Positions 31,435-40,314 of a stretch of 64,000 nucleotides of DNA are shown piece after piece. Positions within the stretch are counted from its first letter, which is position 1, and every line of letters begins with the position of its first letter. Source of the stretch: Bacteroidaceae bacterium. GTDB lineage: Bacteria > Bacteroidota > Bacteroidia > Bacteroidales > Bacteroidaceae. The position numbers and the translations under genes were made by a program. The stretch spans positions 1 through 64,000 of the forward strand of contig JAFXVS010000050.1 of the NCBI GenBank assembly GCA_017534815.1, read 5' to 3'. The notes beneath the pieces were generated by a model. It did no database searches. It saw only the letters and a list, made by a program, of their open reading frames with translations, and was not told the origin of the DNA.

Positions 31435-32117
31435 ATCTGTATATGTTGTTGTTTTGAGAGTAGTTGGAGGTCTTTGATAATGAAATTGCCTCGCTGCATG
31501 GTGATGAACCCTTCTTTCTGCAATTCGTTAAGTGTGATAGATACGTTGAGTCGGGTCTCATGGATAATGTCAGCTAGTTGAGTCATTTTGATTTGTAGAT
31601 CCTTTCTCCCTTTGGATGTGGTAGAGTGGGCGAGAATGAACTTGACAATCTTGTGGCGAACGGTGTCATCCGGATAATAGCATAAAAGGCGTTGTGTTTG
31701 TTGGTATTTGTTGCAAGTGATGTTCATCAGGTTGATCTTGACGATGTGATTCGTCATGAGATGTGTCAGCATGACGTGCTTGTCGATAGTCAGCGTCGAT
31801 CCCTCTGTGGTGAAAGCGTAGGTGCGCGAATAAGTTTGATACATGCCGAAGAGGTTGTAGGGCTCTATCACTTTCAAGTCGGATAGGTACTCTGTGAGTG
31901 TGAAATGAAGGTCGTTATTGCGATGCTCTGCCATTACTTCACCACTGATAATATAAATGAGTTTTCTGCAACTCTCGCCTTGCATCACGATTTCATCCCC
32001 TCGATGGTAGTTGACGAAGTCTAACCGGACGTGAGACATCACATCCGATATTTCTTGTGTGGTCAGTCCCTGAAACAGCGGCAACTGCAACAGGCGCTCA
32101 AACATCGTCAGCTCCAT
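31431..32117 (-). CDS. Crp/Fnr-family transcriptional regulator
   Basis: A 228-residue regulator with an N-terminal cyclic-nucleotide-binding-type beta barrel (about 10-125; GDEIVMQGESCRKLIYIISG) and a C-terminal winged helix (about 155-225; KMTQLADIIHETRLNVSITL then LQKEGFITMQRGNFII). No Fnr-type N-terminal cysteine cluster is seen. The effector is unknown. It is coupled to the M3 peptidase gene downstream. Confidence 0.9.
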   Translation of the reverse strand: MELTMFERLLQLPLFQGLTTQEISDVMSHVRLDFVNYHRGDEIVMQGESCRKLIYIISGEVMAEHRNNDLHFTLTEYLSDLKVIEPYNLFGMYQTYSRTYAFTTEGSTLTIDKHVMLTHLMTNHIVKINLMNITCNKYQQTQRLLCYYPDDTVRHKIVKFILAHSTTSKGRKDLQIKMTQLADIIHETRLNVSITLNELQKEGFITMQRGNFIIKDLQLLSKQQHIQI

Positions 32118-32144
32118 ATACTCAATGCTCTAACCTCTATACTA

Positions 32145-33278
32145 TTATTTCCCAACGATCAGCTTCTCCAATCCTTTCGTCATCCATTCCTTCATCTCGC
32201 CATCCTTGTCAGAATAGATGAAGAAGGCCATCAGTTCAGGATGTTTGGCAAGCACTTTCTTCGCCTCATCCATTCCTAACACCATGAAGGCTGTGGCGTA
32301 TGCGTCTGCAGTGGCGCAATCCTGTGCTAAGACCGTTGAAGAAAGGATGCTGTGCTGAACGGGATAACCAGTGTGAGGGTCAATCGTGTGGGCATATTTC
32401 TTACCGTCCTTCTCGTAGTAGTTGCGATAATTGCCGGATGTCGCCATTGCCAATTGGGTGATCTGAATGATCTGCTCAATATCTGTACTGATGCTGGCTG
32501 GGTCATCGTTTGGTTTATTGATGCCTACATGCCACAGCTCACCTCGTGGATTGTAGCCCCTTACACGCACTTCACCACCAATTTCCACCATATAATTGCT
32601 GATGCCTTGACTTTCTAGGTATTTGCCCACAGCGTCCACGCCATATCCCTTGGCAATGGCGCTACAGTCCAACATGGTTTCAGGGTGTTCTTTCTGAATT
32701 TTTCCATCAACGAGTTTTACCTGTTGATAACCGATGTAGGGCAACAAACTATCAACCTTTTCTTGACTGACATTGTCCATATTTTTGAAACCGAAGCCCC
32801 AGAGGTTGACCAATGGCGCCACTGTGATGTCGAAGGCACCGTTGGTTTCTTTCGAAACTTCTTGAGCCAACGTAAATACTTCCACAAACATCGGGTTCGT
32901 ATCTGTGCTCGTATTATTGTTGATGGCAGTGATGACCGACTCCTTATTAAAAGGGGAGAGGGAGGCATCCACCTGTTTCAAGGCATCCTCAATACCTTCC
33001 TGCAAGGGTTGAGTTGACTGGTAGGTAAGGTGGTAGAATGTGCCAAATACGCTTCCCTCACTTCGTTGCACCTCTTGTGCCACCCAGGGCTTTCCCTGTT
33101 GCGCTGCAGGAGAATCTTTCCCCTTGTCGCGACTCATAATGATATAGATGGTTCCAGCAATGAGTAAGGCGAGCAATGGCCAGCCCCACCATTTAATTTT
33201 GTGTGGTGCGTATGGGTCAAAAGGCTTATTCTTCGTCTTCTTCTGTTCGTCGTCCGTTGTCTGTTGTTTGTTCTCCAT
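32145..33278 (-). CDS. apbE: FAD:protein FMN transferase (ApbE family)
   Basis: A 377-residue flavin transferase that attaches FMN to Ser/Thr of exported redox proteins such as NQR or RNF subunits. A hydrophilic, repetitive N-terminus precedes one membrane helix (about 31-50, WWGWPLLALLIAGTIYIIM). The catalytic domain has DITVAPLVNLWGFG, DCSAIAKGYGVD, the FAD/Mg motif AHTIDPHTGYPV and the late Asp in CATADAYATAFMVLG. Its start lies 53 nt inside the preceding DUF6048 gene, in low-complexity sequence; starts further in are possible. Confidence 0.92.
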   Translation of the reverse strand: MENKQQTTDDEQKKTKNKPFDPYAPHKIKWWGWPLLALLIAGTIYIIMSRDKGKDSPAAQQGKPWVAQEVQRSEGSVFGTFYHLTYQSTQPLQEGIEDALKQVDASLSPFNKESVITAINNNTSTDTNPMFVEVFTLAQEVSKETNGAFDITVAPLVNLWGFGFKNMDNVSQEKVDSLLPYIGYQQVKLVDGKIQKEHPETMLDCSAIAKGYGVDAVGKYLESQGISNYMVEIGGEVRVRGYNPRGELWHVGINKPNDDPASISTDIEQIIQITQLAMATSGNYRNYYEKDGKKYAHTIDPHTGYPVQHSILSSTVLAQDCATADAYATAFMVLGMDEAKKVLAKHPELMAFFIYSDKDGEMKEWMTKGLEKLIVGK

Positions 33279-34095
33279 TATCTTTTTTGTTTTCTTCGTT
33301 ATTCACTTGGGTTGGAGGTATGTCCCTGATTTCGATGTTCACACCTCGTTTGTGACTCTTCTTCATGCCCCAGTTTAGGTCGAAGATGAGACTATAAGTC
33401 CCCCCCCAACATGTGGCATTGGTAGTGTAGCCGTATCCAGGGATGCAGTTGGGCTTTGCAAGGTCGTTCTTCGTGGAAGCAATTTCACGTTTGTAGCGAA
33501 CAGCCCATCCCATGTGGAAATTCCTGAAGATTCTCACCTCTACTCCGAATATCAGTTCTGCCCAATGGCTGGTACAGTTGATTCCTTTCATACTGAAAGG
33601 CTTGCTGCCTCCCCAAATGGGGTCTGTCTGCGCAGGACCAGCTATATCGTACGTAAACTTGGAGAATCCGTAGCGTGCACCTAAATAGAGCCGATTGCTT
33701 TGGAACTTGTCCTTCAACATGTTGAAATCAATGCCGATGCGTCCAAAGGGGGCGCTGGTCTCATAAGTCACCTTTGTGTTGAAATCCTCCTTCGAACATC
33801 TGCCTACACCTGCTTCAAAAATAGGGAAGAAGGTATTCTTCAGGTTCAATCGGAGTGCTCCCTCAAAGGTTCCATAGTCCGATATCATCATAGCGACAGG
33901 GCCATATCCATCTACAGACAACGTGAAGCCTTGGAAAAACACCAAGTGCTGTTGCTGCTCTTCCAATGCCACATATTTCGTCGGCTTAGGTTTCTCTCCT
34001 GGCATGACGGGTTCTTGCTGCTCCTGTGCTTGAGCAGACCATGCGGCTATAAAGAACAGCGCTATACAGATAATATGTCTTACATTTATCTTCAT
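33226..34095 (-). CDS. DUF6048-like outer-membrane beta-barrel protein
   Basis: A 289-residue protein with a signal peptide from the Met at 34095 (MKINVRHIICIALFFIAAWS). Alternating hydrophobic strands follow, with many aromatic ends (LYLGARYGFSKFTYDI, HMGWAVRYKREIAS), suggesting an 8- to 10-strand barrel. The last 30 residues are highly charged and repetitive (EQTTDNGRRTEEDEE) and overlap the apbE start. It is paired with the DUF6452-like gene upstream, a common Bacteroidetes arrangement. Confidence 0.75.
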   Translation of the reverse strand: MKINVRHIICIALFFIAAWSAQAQEQQEPVMPGEKPKPTKYVALEEQQQHLVFFQGFTLSVDGYGPVAMMISDYGTFEGALRLNLKNTFFPIFEAGVGRCSKEDFNTKVTYETSAPFGRIGIDFNMLKDKFQSNRLYLGARYGFSKFTYDIAGPAQTDPIWGGSKPFSMKGINCTSHWAELIFGVEVRIFRNFHMGWAVRYKREIASTKNDLAKPNCIPGYGYTTNATCWGGTYSLIFDLNWGMKKSHKRGVNIEIRDIPPTQVNNEENKKDNGEQTTDNGRRTEEDEE

Positions 34096-34149
34096 TCTCT
34101 TAACCCTCATCCCTAAACGCTAAACTCTCGATTCTCATCTCTAAACTAA

Positions 34150-34740
34150 TTATTCGACTACTCCGTTAAAGAATATTTTGATGTTTGTCTTTCCATCATA
34201 GTTCACCTTCGAATCGCTAATCTCGATATGGTCGATGGCGGCATCCGTTGCTGTAACCTGATGTAACGTGTGGAATCGATATGTGCCACATTCTGGTAAT
34301 TCCACATTAGGATAACCACTATGCTTGATTTTGATGGTATCTTTCAGCGTGATGCTCTTGTAGGAAAGAATCAGTGTGTCCATCTCGTTGAAATAACTCA
34401 TTGGAACCTTCATGCTCGAGGCGCCATACAACTGGTTCACCAAGATGGTGTCCTTCCGTTGTTGAGTGGCACTCTCCGTGTAGCCTTGATTCACAAGTTC
34501 CTCATCGGGATAATCTTTCGTCACCGTGATGTTGCCCAACTTCCGATAGGTGTACACCGTCTTGTATCCAGGCATCAGGGTTGTCACAGTGATGGTGTCG
34601 CGATAGGTGATGGCTGTACCCTCCGAGTCATAGAACCCATAGTTGCATGTCACCATGTTGTCCACAGGGCAGTTGTTCGAATAACAACTGACCAGCAGCA
34701 ATGTCGCCACTCCAATAATATGTCCAACCTTTATCTTCAT
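34150..34740 (-). CDS. DUF6452-like lipoprotein
   Basis: A 196-residue lipoprotein (MKIKVGHIIGVATLLLVSC; Cys19 lipidated) with a beta-rich mature part containing NCPVDNMVTCNYGFYDSEG, which resembles DUF6452. It sits 54 nt upstream of the DUF6048-like barrel; the two are probably a lipoprotein/barrel pair in the outer membrane. Function unknown. Confidence 0.72.
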   Translation of the reverse strand: MKIKVGHIIGVATLLLVSCYSNNCPVDNMVTCNYGFYDSEGTAITYRDTITVTTLMPGYKTVYTYRKLGNITVTKDYPDEELVNQGYTESATQQRKDTILVNQLYGASSMKVPMSYFNEMDTLILSYKSITLKDTIKIKHSGYPNVELPECGTYRFHTLHQVTATDAAIDHIEISDSKVNYDGKTNIKIFFNGVVE

Positions 34741-34776
34741 TCTTCAAACTCCCCAAATTACAGATATCCCCTTCAA

Positions 34777-35736
34777 CTAAATCTCCTTCTCCACCTGATA
34801 CTTATTTCTCTCCTGACTGTTTCTGCTGATGAGGTCACCCAAGAATCCCGCCACGAATAACTGTGTACCCAGAATCATCATCGTCAGCGAGATGTAGAAG
34901 TATGGGCTGTCCGTCACCAGAGCGTGTGGTTCATGCTGATAGAGTGCAATCAATTTGAGGGCTCCTACCACAATAATGGCGATAAAGCCGATTATAAACA
35001 TCAGGGTGCCGATGAATCCGAAGATATGCATGGGCTTCATGCCAAATGTGCTGATGAACCAGAGACTCATCAAGTCCAGATAGCCGTTCACAAAGCGGTT
35101 CCAGCCCATGAACTTGCTCTTTCCGTGTTGACGAGCCTGATGATGTACAGGCTTCTCGCCAATCTTGCTGAAACCGGCGTTCTTCGCTAAATAGGGAATG
35201 AAACGGTGCATCTCGCCATACACCTCAATGTTCTTCACCACATTGCGGCGATAAGCTTTCAAACCGCAGTTGAAATCGTGCAGATTGTGAATGCCGCTCA
35301 CCATGCGGGTGGTGGCGTTGAACAGTTTGGTGGGAATGGTTTTCGAAAGAGGGTCACCCTTCCGACGGTTCATCTTGAAGCCGCTCACCAAATCATAGCC
35401 ATCCTCCTTCACCATTCTATACAGCTCTGGAATCTCGTCTGGACTGTCTTGCAAGTCAGCATCCATCGTGATGACCACATCGCCCTCAGCCTTTTCGAAA
35501 CCATGGAATAGGGCAGGACTTTTTCCGTAATTCCTTCTGAACTTGATGCCGTGTACCTCGGGAAAATTCCTGCTCAACTCCTCAATCACCTCCCATGAAC
35601 GGTCGGTCGAGCCATCATTCACAAAGATCACCTCATACGTGAAGCCATTCTCGTCCATCACACGCTTGATCCACTCGTGCAATTCCGCGATAGACTCCTC
35701 CTCATTATATAGAGGAACAACTACTGAAATATCCAT
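34777..35736 (-). CDS. GT2 glycosyltransferase, dolichol-phosphate/undecaprenyl-phosphate type
   Basis: A 319-residue family 2 glycosyltransferase with the GT-A start (VVPLYNEEESIAELHEWI), metal/nucleotide motif TMDADLQDSPDEIPEL and the acceptor-side RRNYGKSPALFHGF. Two C-terminal membrane helices (about 232-262 and 272-300) match the DPM1/GtrB/ArnC group, which loads a sugar onto a polyprenyl phosphate at the inner membrane. It lies 56 nt after the DUF4199 gene. Confidence 0.9.
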   Translation of the reverse strand: MDISVVVPLYNEEESIAELHEWIKRVMDENGFTYEVIFVNDGSTDRSWEVIEELSRNFPEVHGIKFRRNYGKSPALFHGFEKAEGDVVITMDADLQDSPDEIPELYRMVKEDGYDLVSGFKMNRRKGDPLSKTIPTKLFNATTRMVSGIHNLHDFNCGLKAYRRNVVKNIEVYGEMHRFIPYLAKNAGFSKIGEKPVHHQARQHGKSKFMGWNRFVNGYLDLMSLWFISTFGMKPMHIFGFIGTLMFIIGFIAIIVVGALKLIALYQHEPHALVTDSPYFYISLTMMILGTQLFVAGFLGDLISRNSQERNKYQVEKEI

Positions 35737-35792
35737 TCTATCTAATTATCATTAATACTCTAAACCCTTAACTCTCAGCTCTATACTACACA

Positions 35793-36344
35793 TCAACCAT
35801 TCCTTCTCCATGTTGCCGCTACAGCCACGATAAACGAGTAGAACAAGCTGATGAAGAAATTGTTGTTGAAAATCAGCAAAGTCTTCTCCCAGGCCGACAA
35901 TCCGTCCGTCTCCCTCAGAATGTCCATCATCTGCGCATGCTGCGCCCCCATCCCCAATTGTTCATACGTCTGCACCATCTCTGGCTGAGTCAACATGGCG
36001 TTCAACTGCTCCATCAGCAACCCATCATCCAGAAAGTTGAAATATGCGAACACAATTAAGCCGTTCATCAGACAGGCATACATGAACATGGAAAAGGCGA
36101 AGAAAAGCCCCTGGAAATAACTCAGCCTCTCTTCAATCAGCGCCATTTTCCTGTTCAGACGTACTCCCAGCACCAACGGAAGCATCACGGACACGCCGCA
36201 CAGCATGAAACACAACAGCATCATCAGTCCGTTATTATAGCTGATTCCTTCCACATACGAGAGGAACACACCTCCCCATGCCAGTCCCACAAAAGTGCCA
36301 TACTCCATCGAGTACGACTTATATGTATAGTTCTTTGTACTCAT
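35793..36344 (-). CDS. DUF4199 membrane protein
   Basis: A 183-residue membrane protein with four predicted helices: about 19-36, 40-60, 77-100 and 155-178. The third and fourth are separated by a helical loop rich in Gln and Met. Pattern and length match DUF4199 of Bacteroidetes. It is the first of the fifteen-gene minus-strand run, preceded by its own promoter. Confidence 0.8.
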   Translation of the reverse strand: MSTKNYTYKSYSMEYGTFVGLAWGGVFLSYVEGISYNNGLMMLLCFMLCGVSVMLPLVLGVRLNRKMALIEERLSYFQGLFFAFSMFMYACLMNGLIVFAYFNFLDDGLLMEQLNAMLTQPEMVQTYEQLGMGAQHAQMMDILRETDGLSAWEKTLLIFNNNFFISLFYSFIVAVAATWRRNG

Positions 36345-36362
36345 AAACCACTAAATTCGTTG

Positions 36363-36370
36363 CAAATTTA
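36363..36370 (-). promoter_or_regulatory. Promoter -7 element of the DUF4199-rnz gene run
   Basis: CAAATTTA on plus reads TAAATTTG on minus, about 19 nt from the DUF4199 start. I noticed no comparably placed -7 element further along the run, though a systematic scan was not possible. Confidence 0.5.
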
Positions 36371-36434
36371 CGGCTTTTACTTGACAAAAACGCAATTATC
36401 CGCAAATTATTTCGTTCGGTATGATTTTTATTCC

Positions 36435-36442
36435 TATCTTTG
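36435..36442 (+). promoter_or_regulatory. Promoter -7 element of the GH43 operon
   Basis: TATCTTTG followed by CA, 57 nt before the GH43 start; it is divergent from the DUF4199 promoter. Confidence 0.7.
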
Positions 36443-36498
36443 CACAAATTTTGCAAACACTTTATCAAATAATTTATCAAATACTTTATTACTAGCCA

Positions 36499-38622
36499 AT
36501 GAAGCACCTAATTGCAATTTTTCTGATGGGTGTGCCGCTTGCGCTAACGGCACAGAACCCTGTCATCCGCAATCAATTTACGGCTGACCCAACCGCGCGC
36601 GTATTTAATAATAAGGTGTATCTCTATCCATCGCATGACATCAAGCCTCCTGTTGGACAACGTCAGGACTGGTTCTGCATGGAGGATTACCACGTGTTCT
36701 CGTCAGAGAATCTAACCGACTGGACGGATCATGGCATGATTGTCACGCAGAACAAGGTGCCATGGGTGAGACCCAATTCCTATTCGATGTGGGCGCCTGA
36801 TTGCGTTTACAGGAATGGAAAGTACTATTTCTATTTCCCGTCTTCTCCTGCTGCTGGTGGCGGTTTTGCTGTCGGTGTGGCCATTGCGGACAATCCTGAG
36901 GGACCTTTCGTTCCTGAGCCAGAACCCATCAAGGGCATCAATGGCATCGACCCATGTGTGCTCCTGGCATCTGACGGCAATGCTTACATTTTCTGGGGCA
37001 ATGGAATGTGCGCCAAACTCAAGGACAACATGAAGGAACTGGCTGACGACAATCCGAAGTCAACCAGAAAATTTGGCGACCGCGAGTTTGAGATGGTGGG
37101 TGTCAACTGCCTCCAAGGTCTGCCCAACCGTCAGGCTGAAGGTCCATTCGCTTTCGAATACAATGGCAACTACTACCTGACATATCCTTATGTTCGTGAA
37201 AAGACCGAGGTTCTCGGCTATGCCATGAGCAAGAATCCGATGGGTCCATACGAGTACAAGGGTCTCATTATGGCTGAGCATGCTAACGGTTGTTGGACGA
37301 ACCACCATAGCATCATCAACTACAAAGGCCAGTGGTATCTGTTCTATCATCACAATGACTTCTCACCCAGCGATGACAAGCGCCGTTCTGTATGTATTGA
37401 TAAGCTGACCTTCAATGCAGACGGTACTATTCAGGAGGTGAAACCAACCATGCGTGGCGTGGGTATCAACAATGCGACTGAGAAGATTGAGGTTGACCGC
37501 TACAGCGAGGCCAGCAGCGATGTGACCACCGAGCTCATTGACACGGTCAACACCTTCCGTAGCTATCAGGCTGCGCTGCCTAAGAAGGGTAGCTGGCTCA
37601 AGTACAACGATGTGAACTTCGACTGTCTCACAGGTGACAGCTATCTCATCATCAGTGTCAAGGCTGCAGGTAACACAGCGTTCTGCATTCGCGAAAAGAG
37701 CGTTACAGGTAAGGTACTTGCCAAGATCACCCTCGACAACATCGTTCCTCCAGAGACACCCAATGCACCTGCCGGTGGTGGCGGTATGATGGGACGTTTC
37801 CGTCGCGACATGAGAGGCCAGTGGCTTACTCAGACAGCGGCTTTGGCATACGTACCAAAGGGCGTGACCGACCTCGTGATCACCAACGAAGGCGATGCCG
37901 AGATAGCTGTGGACTACGTGCTCTTCAAGAACCGTCCGAAGTACTTCTCGCCATCAACAGCTGCTCCTATTGCTCCAGACAGCGAGGGATTCATCCACCG
38001 CTGGATGCTCCTGGAGCCTATCAACAAGCCTAACAGCGGCAATACAGTCTTCACCGACAGCTACTTGCGCGAGCATTTCAACAGAGAATACTTCAAGGGC
38101 CAACAGACCATTCTGCCAAAGGACGGTCAGAAGGTTCAGGCTGTGTTCAAGCAGGAGCAGGCTCCCGCCGGCTTCGGACGTGGATTCGGTCAGCAGGCTC
38201 AGCCAGCCCAGCCCGAAGTGAAGACTGTGAAGCAGACGCTGACTTGGCATGCTCTTGACAGTGAGAACATGAACGTGAAGCTCTTCCGCTTCGCTGAGAA
38301 GTGGGGTGAGCAGGTCTATGGCGTCCTCTTCTGGGCTGTCACCATCATCGACTGCCCTGAAGACATCAAGGACGTTCGTCTGGCCGTTGGTTCCAACTCC
38401 GCTTCAATGTGGTGGCTCAATGGCGAGGAGACCTTGCTGCTCTCTGGTGACCGCCGCATGGTGAAGGACGACTGCATGTCTTCACGCATCACTTTGAAGA
38501 AAGGCCGCAACGTTCTGCGTGGCGCCATCATCAATGGCCCTGGCATGAGCGACTTCTGCGTGCGCTTCATTGACGAGAAAGGTAATCCTGTTACTAACTA
38601 CACAATCATAAACAACAAATAA
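36499..38622 (+). CDS. Secreted GH43 glycoside hydrolase with accessory domains
   Basis: A 707-residue exported enzyme, signal peptide MKHLIAIFLMGVPLALTA. The N-terminal five-bladed propeller (about 20-325) has the GH43 residues: base Asp in NQFTADPTARVFNNKVYLYP, pKa-modulating Asp in SMWAPDCVYRNGKYYFYFPS and acid Glu in QAEGPFAFEYNGNYYLTYP. A CBM6-like beta-sandwich follows (about 330-480). A third domain of unknown type (about 495-707) includes a Gly/Phe/Gln-rich linker (GFGRGFGQQAQPAQP) and a beta region with WWLNGEETLLL. Likely substrates are arabinose- or xylose-containing side chains. It forms a pair with the next gene, 4 nt apart. Confidence 0.88.
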   Translation: MKHLIAIFLMGVPLALTAQNPVIRNQFTADPTARVFNNKVYLYPSHDIKPPVGQRQDWFCMEDYHVFSSENLTDWTDHGMIVTQNKVPWVRPNSYSMWAPDCVYRNGKYYFYFPSSPAAGGGFAVGVAIADNPEGPFVPEPEPIKGINGIDPCVLLASDGNAYIFWGNGMCAKLKDNMKELADDNPKSTRKFGDREFEMVGVNCLQGLPNRQAEGPFAFEYNGNYYLTYPYVREKTEVLGYAMSKNPMGPYEYKGLIMAEHANGCWTNHHSIINYKGQWYLFYHHNDFSPSDDKRRSVCIDKLTFNADGTIQEVKPTMRGVGINNATEKIEVDRYSEASSDVTTELIDTVNTFRSYQAALPKKGSWLKYNDVNFDCLTGDSYLIISVKAAGNTAFCIREKSVTGKVLAKITLDNIVPPETPNAPAGGGGMMGRFRRDMRGQWLTQTAALAYVPKGVTDLVITNEGDAEIAVDYVLFKNRPKYFSPSTAAPIAPDSEGFIHRWMLLEPINKPNSGNTVFTDSYLREHFNREYFKGQQTILPKDGQKVQAVFKQEQAPAGFGRGFGQQAQPAQPEVKTVKQTLTWHALDSENMNVKLFRFAEKWGEQVYGVLFWAVTIIDCPEDIKDVRLAVGSNSASMWWLNGEETLLLSGDRRMVKDDCMSSRITLKKGRNVLRGAIINGPGMSDFCVRFIDEKGNPVTNYTIINNK

Positions 38623-38626
38623 GAGC

Positions 38627-40099
38627 ATGAAAGTACTTCGAAATATATTTGCTGCCAGCGCATTGATTGTGGCAGCAACAGCATCAGCACAATCAGGACA
38701 ACCATTCATTCACGACCCCTCAACCCTCGCCGAATGTGACGGTAAATGGTACACATTCGGCACAGGCGGTGGTGGTATCATCACCGACGACGGATGGAAC
38801 TGGCACAGTGGCGCCGAGCGTCCAGGTGGTGGCGCAGCTCCCGACATGATCAAGATTGGCGACCGTTACCTCTGCATATATGGTGCTACGGGTGGTGGTC
38901 TGGGCGGTGGACACGCTGGTCGTATCCTCACCATGTGGAACAAGACCCTCGATCCTAAGTCGCCCGACTTTAAGTGGTCTGATGCCGTTGAGGTCCGCTA
39001 TTCCGATGGTATGGAAGATCAGGACGCTATCGACCCAGGTGTCCTCCTCGATCCGACTACAGGCCGCCTTTGGGTGAGCTACGGCACATACTTCGGCACC
39101 ATTCGCCTCATTGAGCTTGACCCACAGACAGGTTTCCGTGCATCGGGCAACAAGGAGAAGGACATCGCCATCGACTGCGAGGCCTCTGACCTCATCTACC
39201 GCAATGGCTACTACTACCTCCTCGGCACTCACGGCACATGCTGCGACGGCGTCAACTCCACCTACAACATCGTGGTGGGTCGTGCCAAGAGTGTGCAGGG
39301 TCCTTATATCGACAACGTAGGTCGTGACATGTATCATGGTGGTGGCAAGATGGTCATTGCCGCAGGCGACCGCAAGACAGGTGCTGGACACTTCGGACGT
39401 ACCATCATCGACGAAGGTGTTGAGGTACTGTCCTTCCACTGGGAGGCCGACTTTGACATGGGTGGCCGTTCTACACTCGCTGTTCGTCCGCTCCTTTGGA
39501 AGAACGATTGGCCTGTGGGTGGTGACCAGTTCAAGGAAGGAACTTACGAGATTGAGTCAGAGCGTCGTGGCTATGCCCTCGAACTTGCCGTTGATTTCGT
39601 TCGCATGAACGTGGCACGTGCCGGAGGTTTCGGCGGATTTGGTGGCGGTCAGCAGGCCAATGCCGCTCCTCCACAGCCCGTGGCAGAGCAGAAGCTCGAA
39701 GACGTCATCAGCACTTGGCCTTCGGGCAACATCCCAGCTCGCATCGGCGACTACATGTTCCGTCCTCACCAGCGCTGGACTATCACAGCCGTTCCTGAGG
39801 CAGGTGGTTATCTGAGCAACCCATACTTCAAGATCACTATCGCAGGTACAGACCGTGCGCTCGCAGCTACCGAAGATGTGGAAGTGACCACAGTTCCTGC
39901 CTACACTGGCGCTCCTGAACAACTTTGGCGCATTGAGCAGCTCACCGACGGCACCTTCCGCATCATGCCCAAGCAGATTCCAGGCAAGGAAGGCGTCAAC
40001 ACTAAGTACGTGCTCTACTCTGCAGGTGACTGCACACCGACGCTTGCCGAGTACGACTTCAACAGTGATAACTCCAAGTGGAACTTCCGCAACCATTGA
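38627..40099 (+). CDS. Secreted GH43-like arabinanase/arabinosidase
   Basis: A 490-residue exported protein, signal peptide MKVLRNIFAASALIVAATASA. The propeller starts at IHDPSTLAECDGKWYTFGTG with the conserved HDP Asp, then AIDPGVLLDPTTGRLWVSYG and CEASDLIYRNGYYYLLG, the pattern of endo-arabinanases and related GH43 enzymes. A Gly/Phe-rich linker (about 328-342, AGGFGGFGGGQQANA) leads to a C-terminal beta domain (about 355-490) that may bind carbohydrate. It is followed by a terminator, so the two GH43 genes form a closed unit. Confidence 0.85.
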   Translation: MKVLRNIFAASALIVAATASAQSGQPFIHDPSTLAECDGKWYTFGTGGGGIITDDGWNWHSGAERPGGGAAPDMIKIGDRYLCIYGATGGGLGGGHAGRILTMWNKTLDPKSPDFKWSDAVEVRYSDGMEDQDAIDPGVLLDPTTGRLWVSYGTYFGTIRLIELDPQTGFRASGNKEKDIAIDCEASDLIYRNGYYYLLGTHGTCCDGVNSTYNIVVGRAKSVQGPYIDNVGRDMYHGGGKMVIAAGDRKTGAGHFGRTIIDEGVEVLSFHWEADFDMGGRSTLAVRPLLWKNDWPVGGDQFKEGTYEIESERRGYALELAVDFVRMNVARAGGFGGFGGGQQANAAPPQPVAEQKLEDVISTWPSGNIPARIGDYMFRPHQRWTITAVPEAGGYLSNPYFKITIAGTDRALAATEDVEVTTVPAYTGAPEQLWRIEQLTDGTFRIMPKQIPGKEGVNTKYVLYSAGDCTPTLAEYDFNSDNSKWNFRNH

Positions 40100-40137
40100 T
40101 GAGCGGACAGCGCAAGCTTGTTTTATAAAGATAATCG

Positions 40138-40177
40138 GAGAGGATGTGTCGAGCAATCGGCACGTCCTCTCTTCTTT
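40138..40177 (+). terminator. Terminator of the GH43 operon
   Basis: An 11-bp stem (GAGAGGATGTG at 40138-40148 with CACGTCCTCTC at 40161-40171, one wobble), then TTCTTT. Confidence 0.75.
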
Positions 40178-40285
40178 ATATAAAAGAAAACCCTAAAATT
40201 ATCAAACATTACGAACTTGTCCGCGTGAACACCTCTGGATAATAAGAAATGCTGGAAGATTTTTGTTTATTCTCTTACTTAATCG

Positions 40286-40293
40286 TAACTTTG
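40286..40293 (+). promoter_or_regulatory. Promoter -7 element for the DUF4375-smpB-metH unit
   Basis: TAACTTTG within CTTAATCGTAACTTTGCA, 22 nt before the ATG at 40315. The surrounding words resemble a promoter-bearing repeat common in Bacteroidales. Confidence 0.75.
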
Positions 40294-40314
40294 CACTCTT
40301 AAACGCATAAAGGT

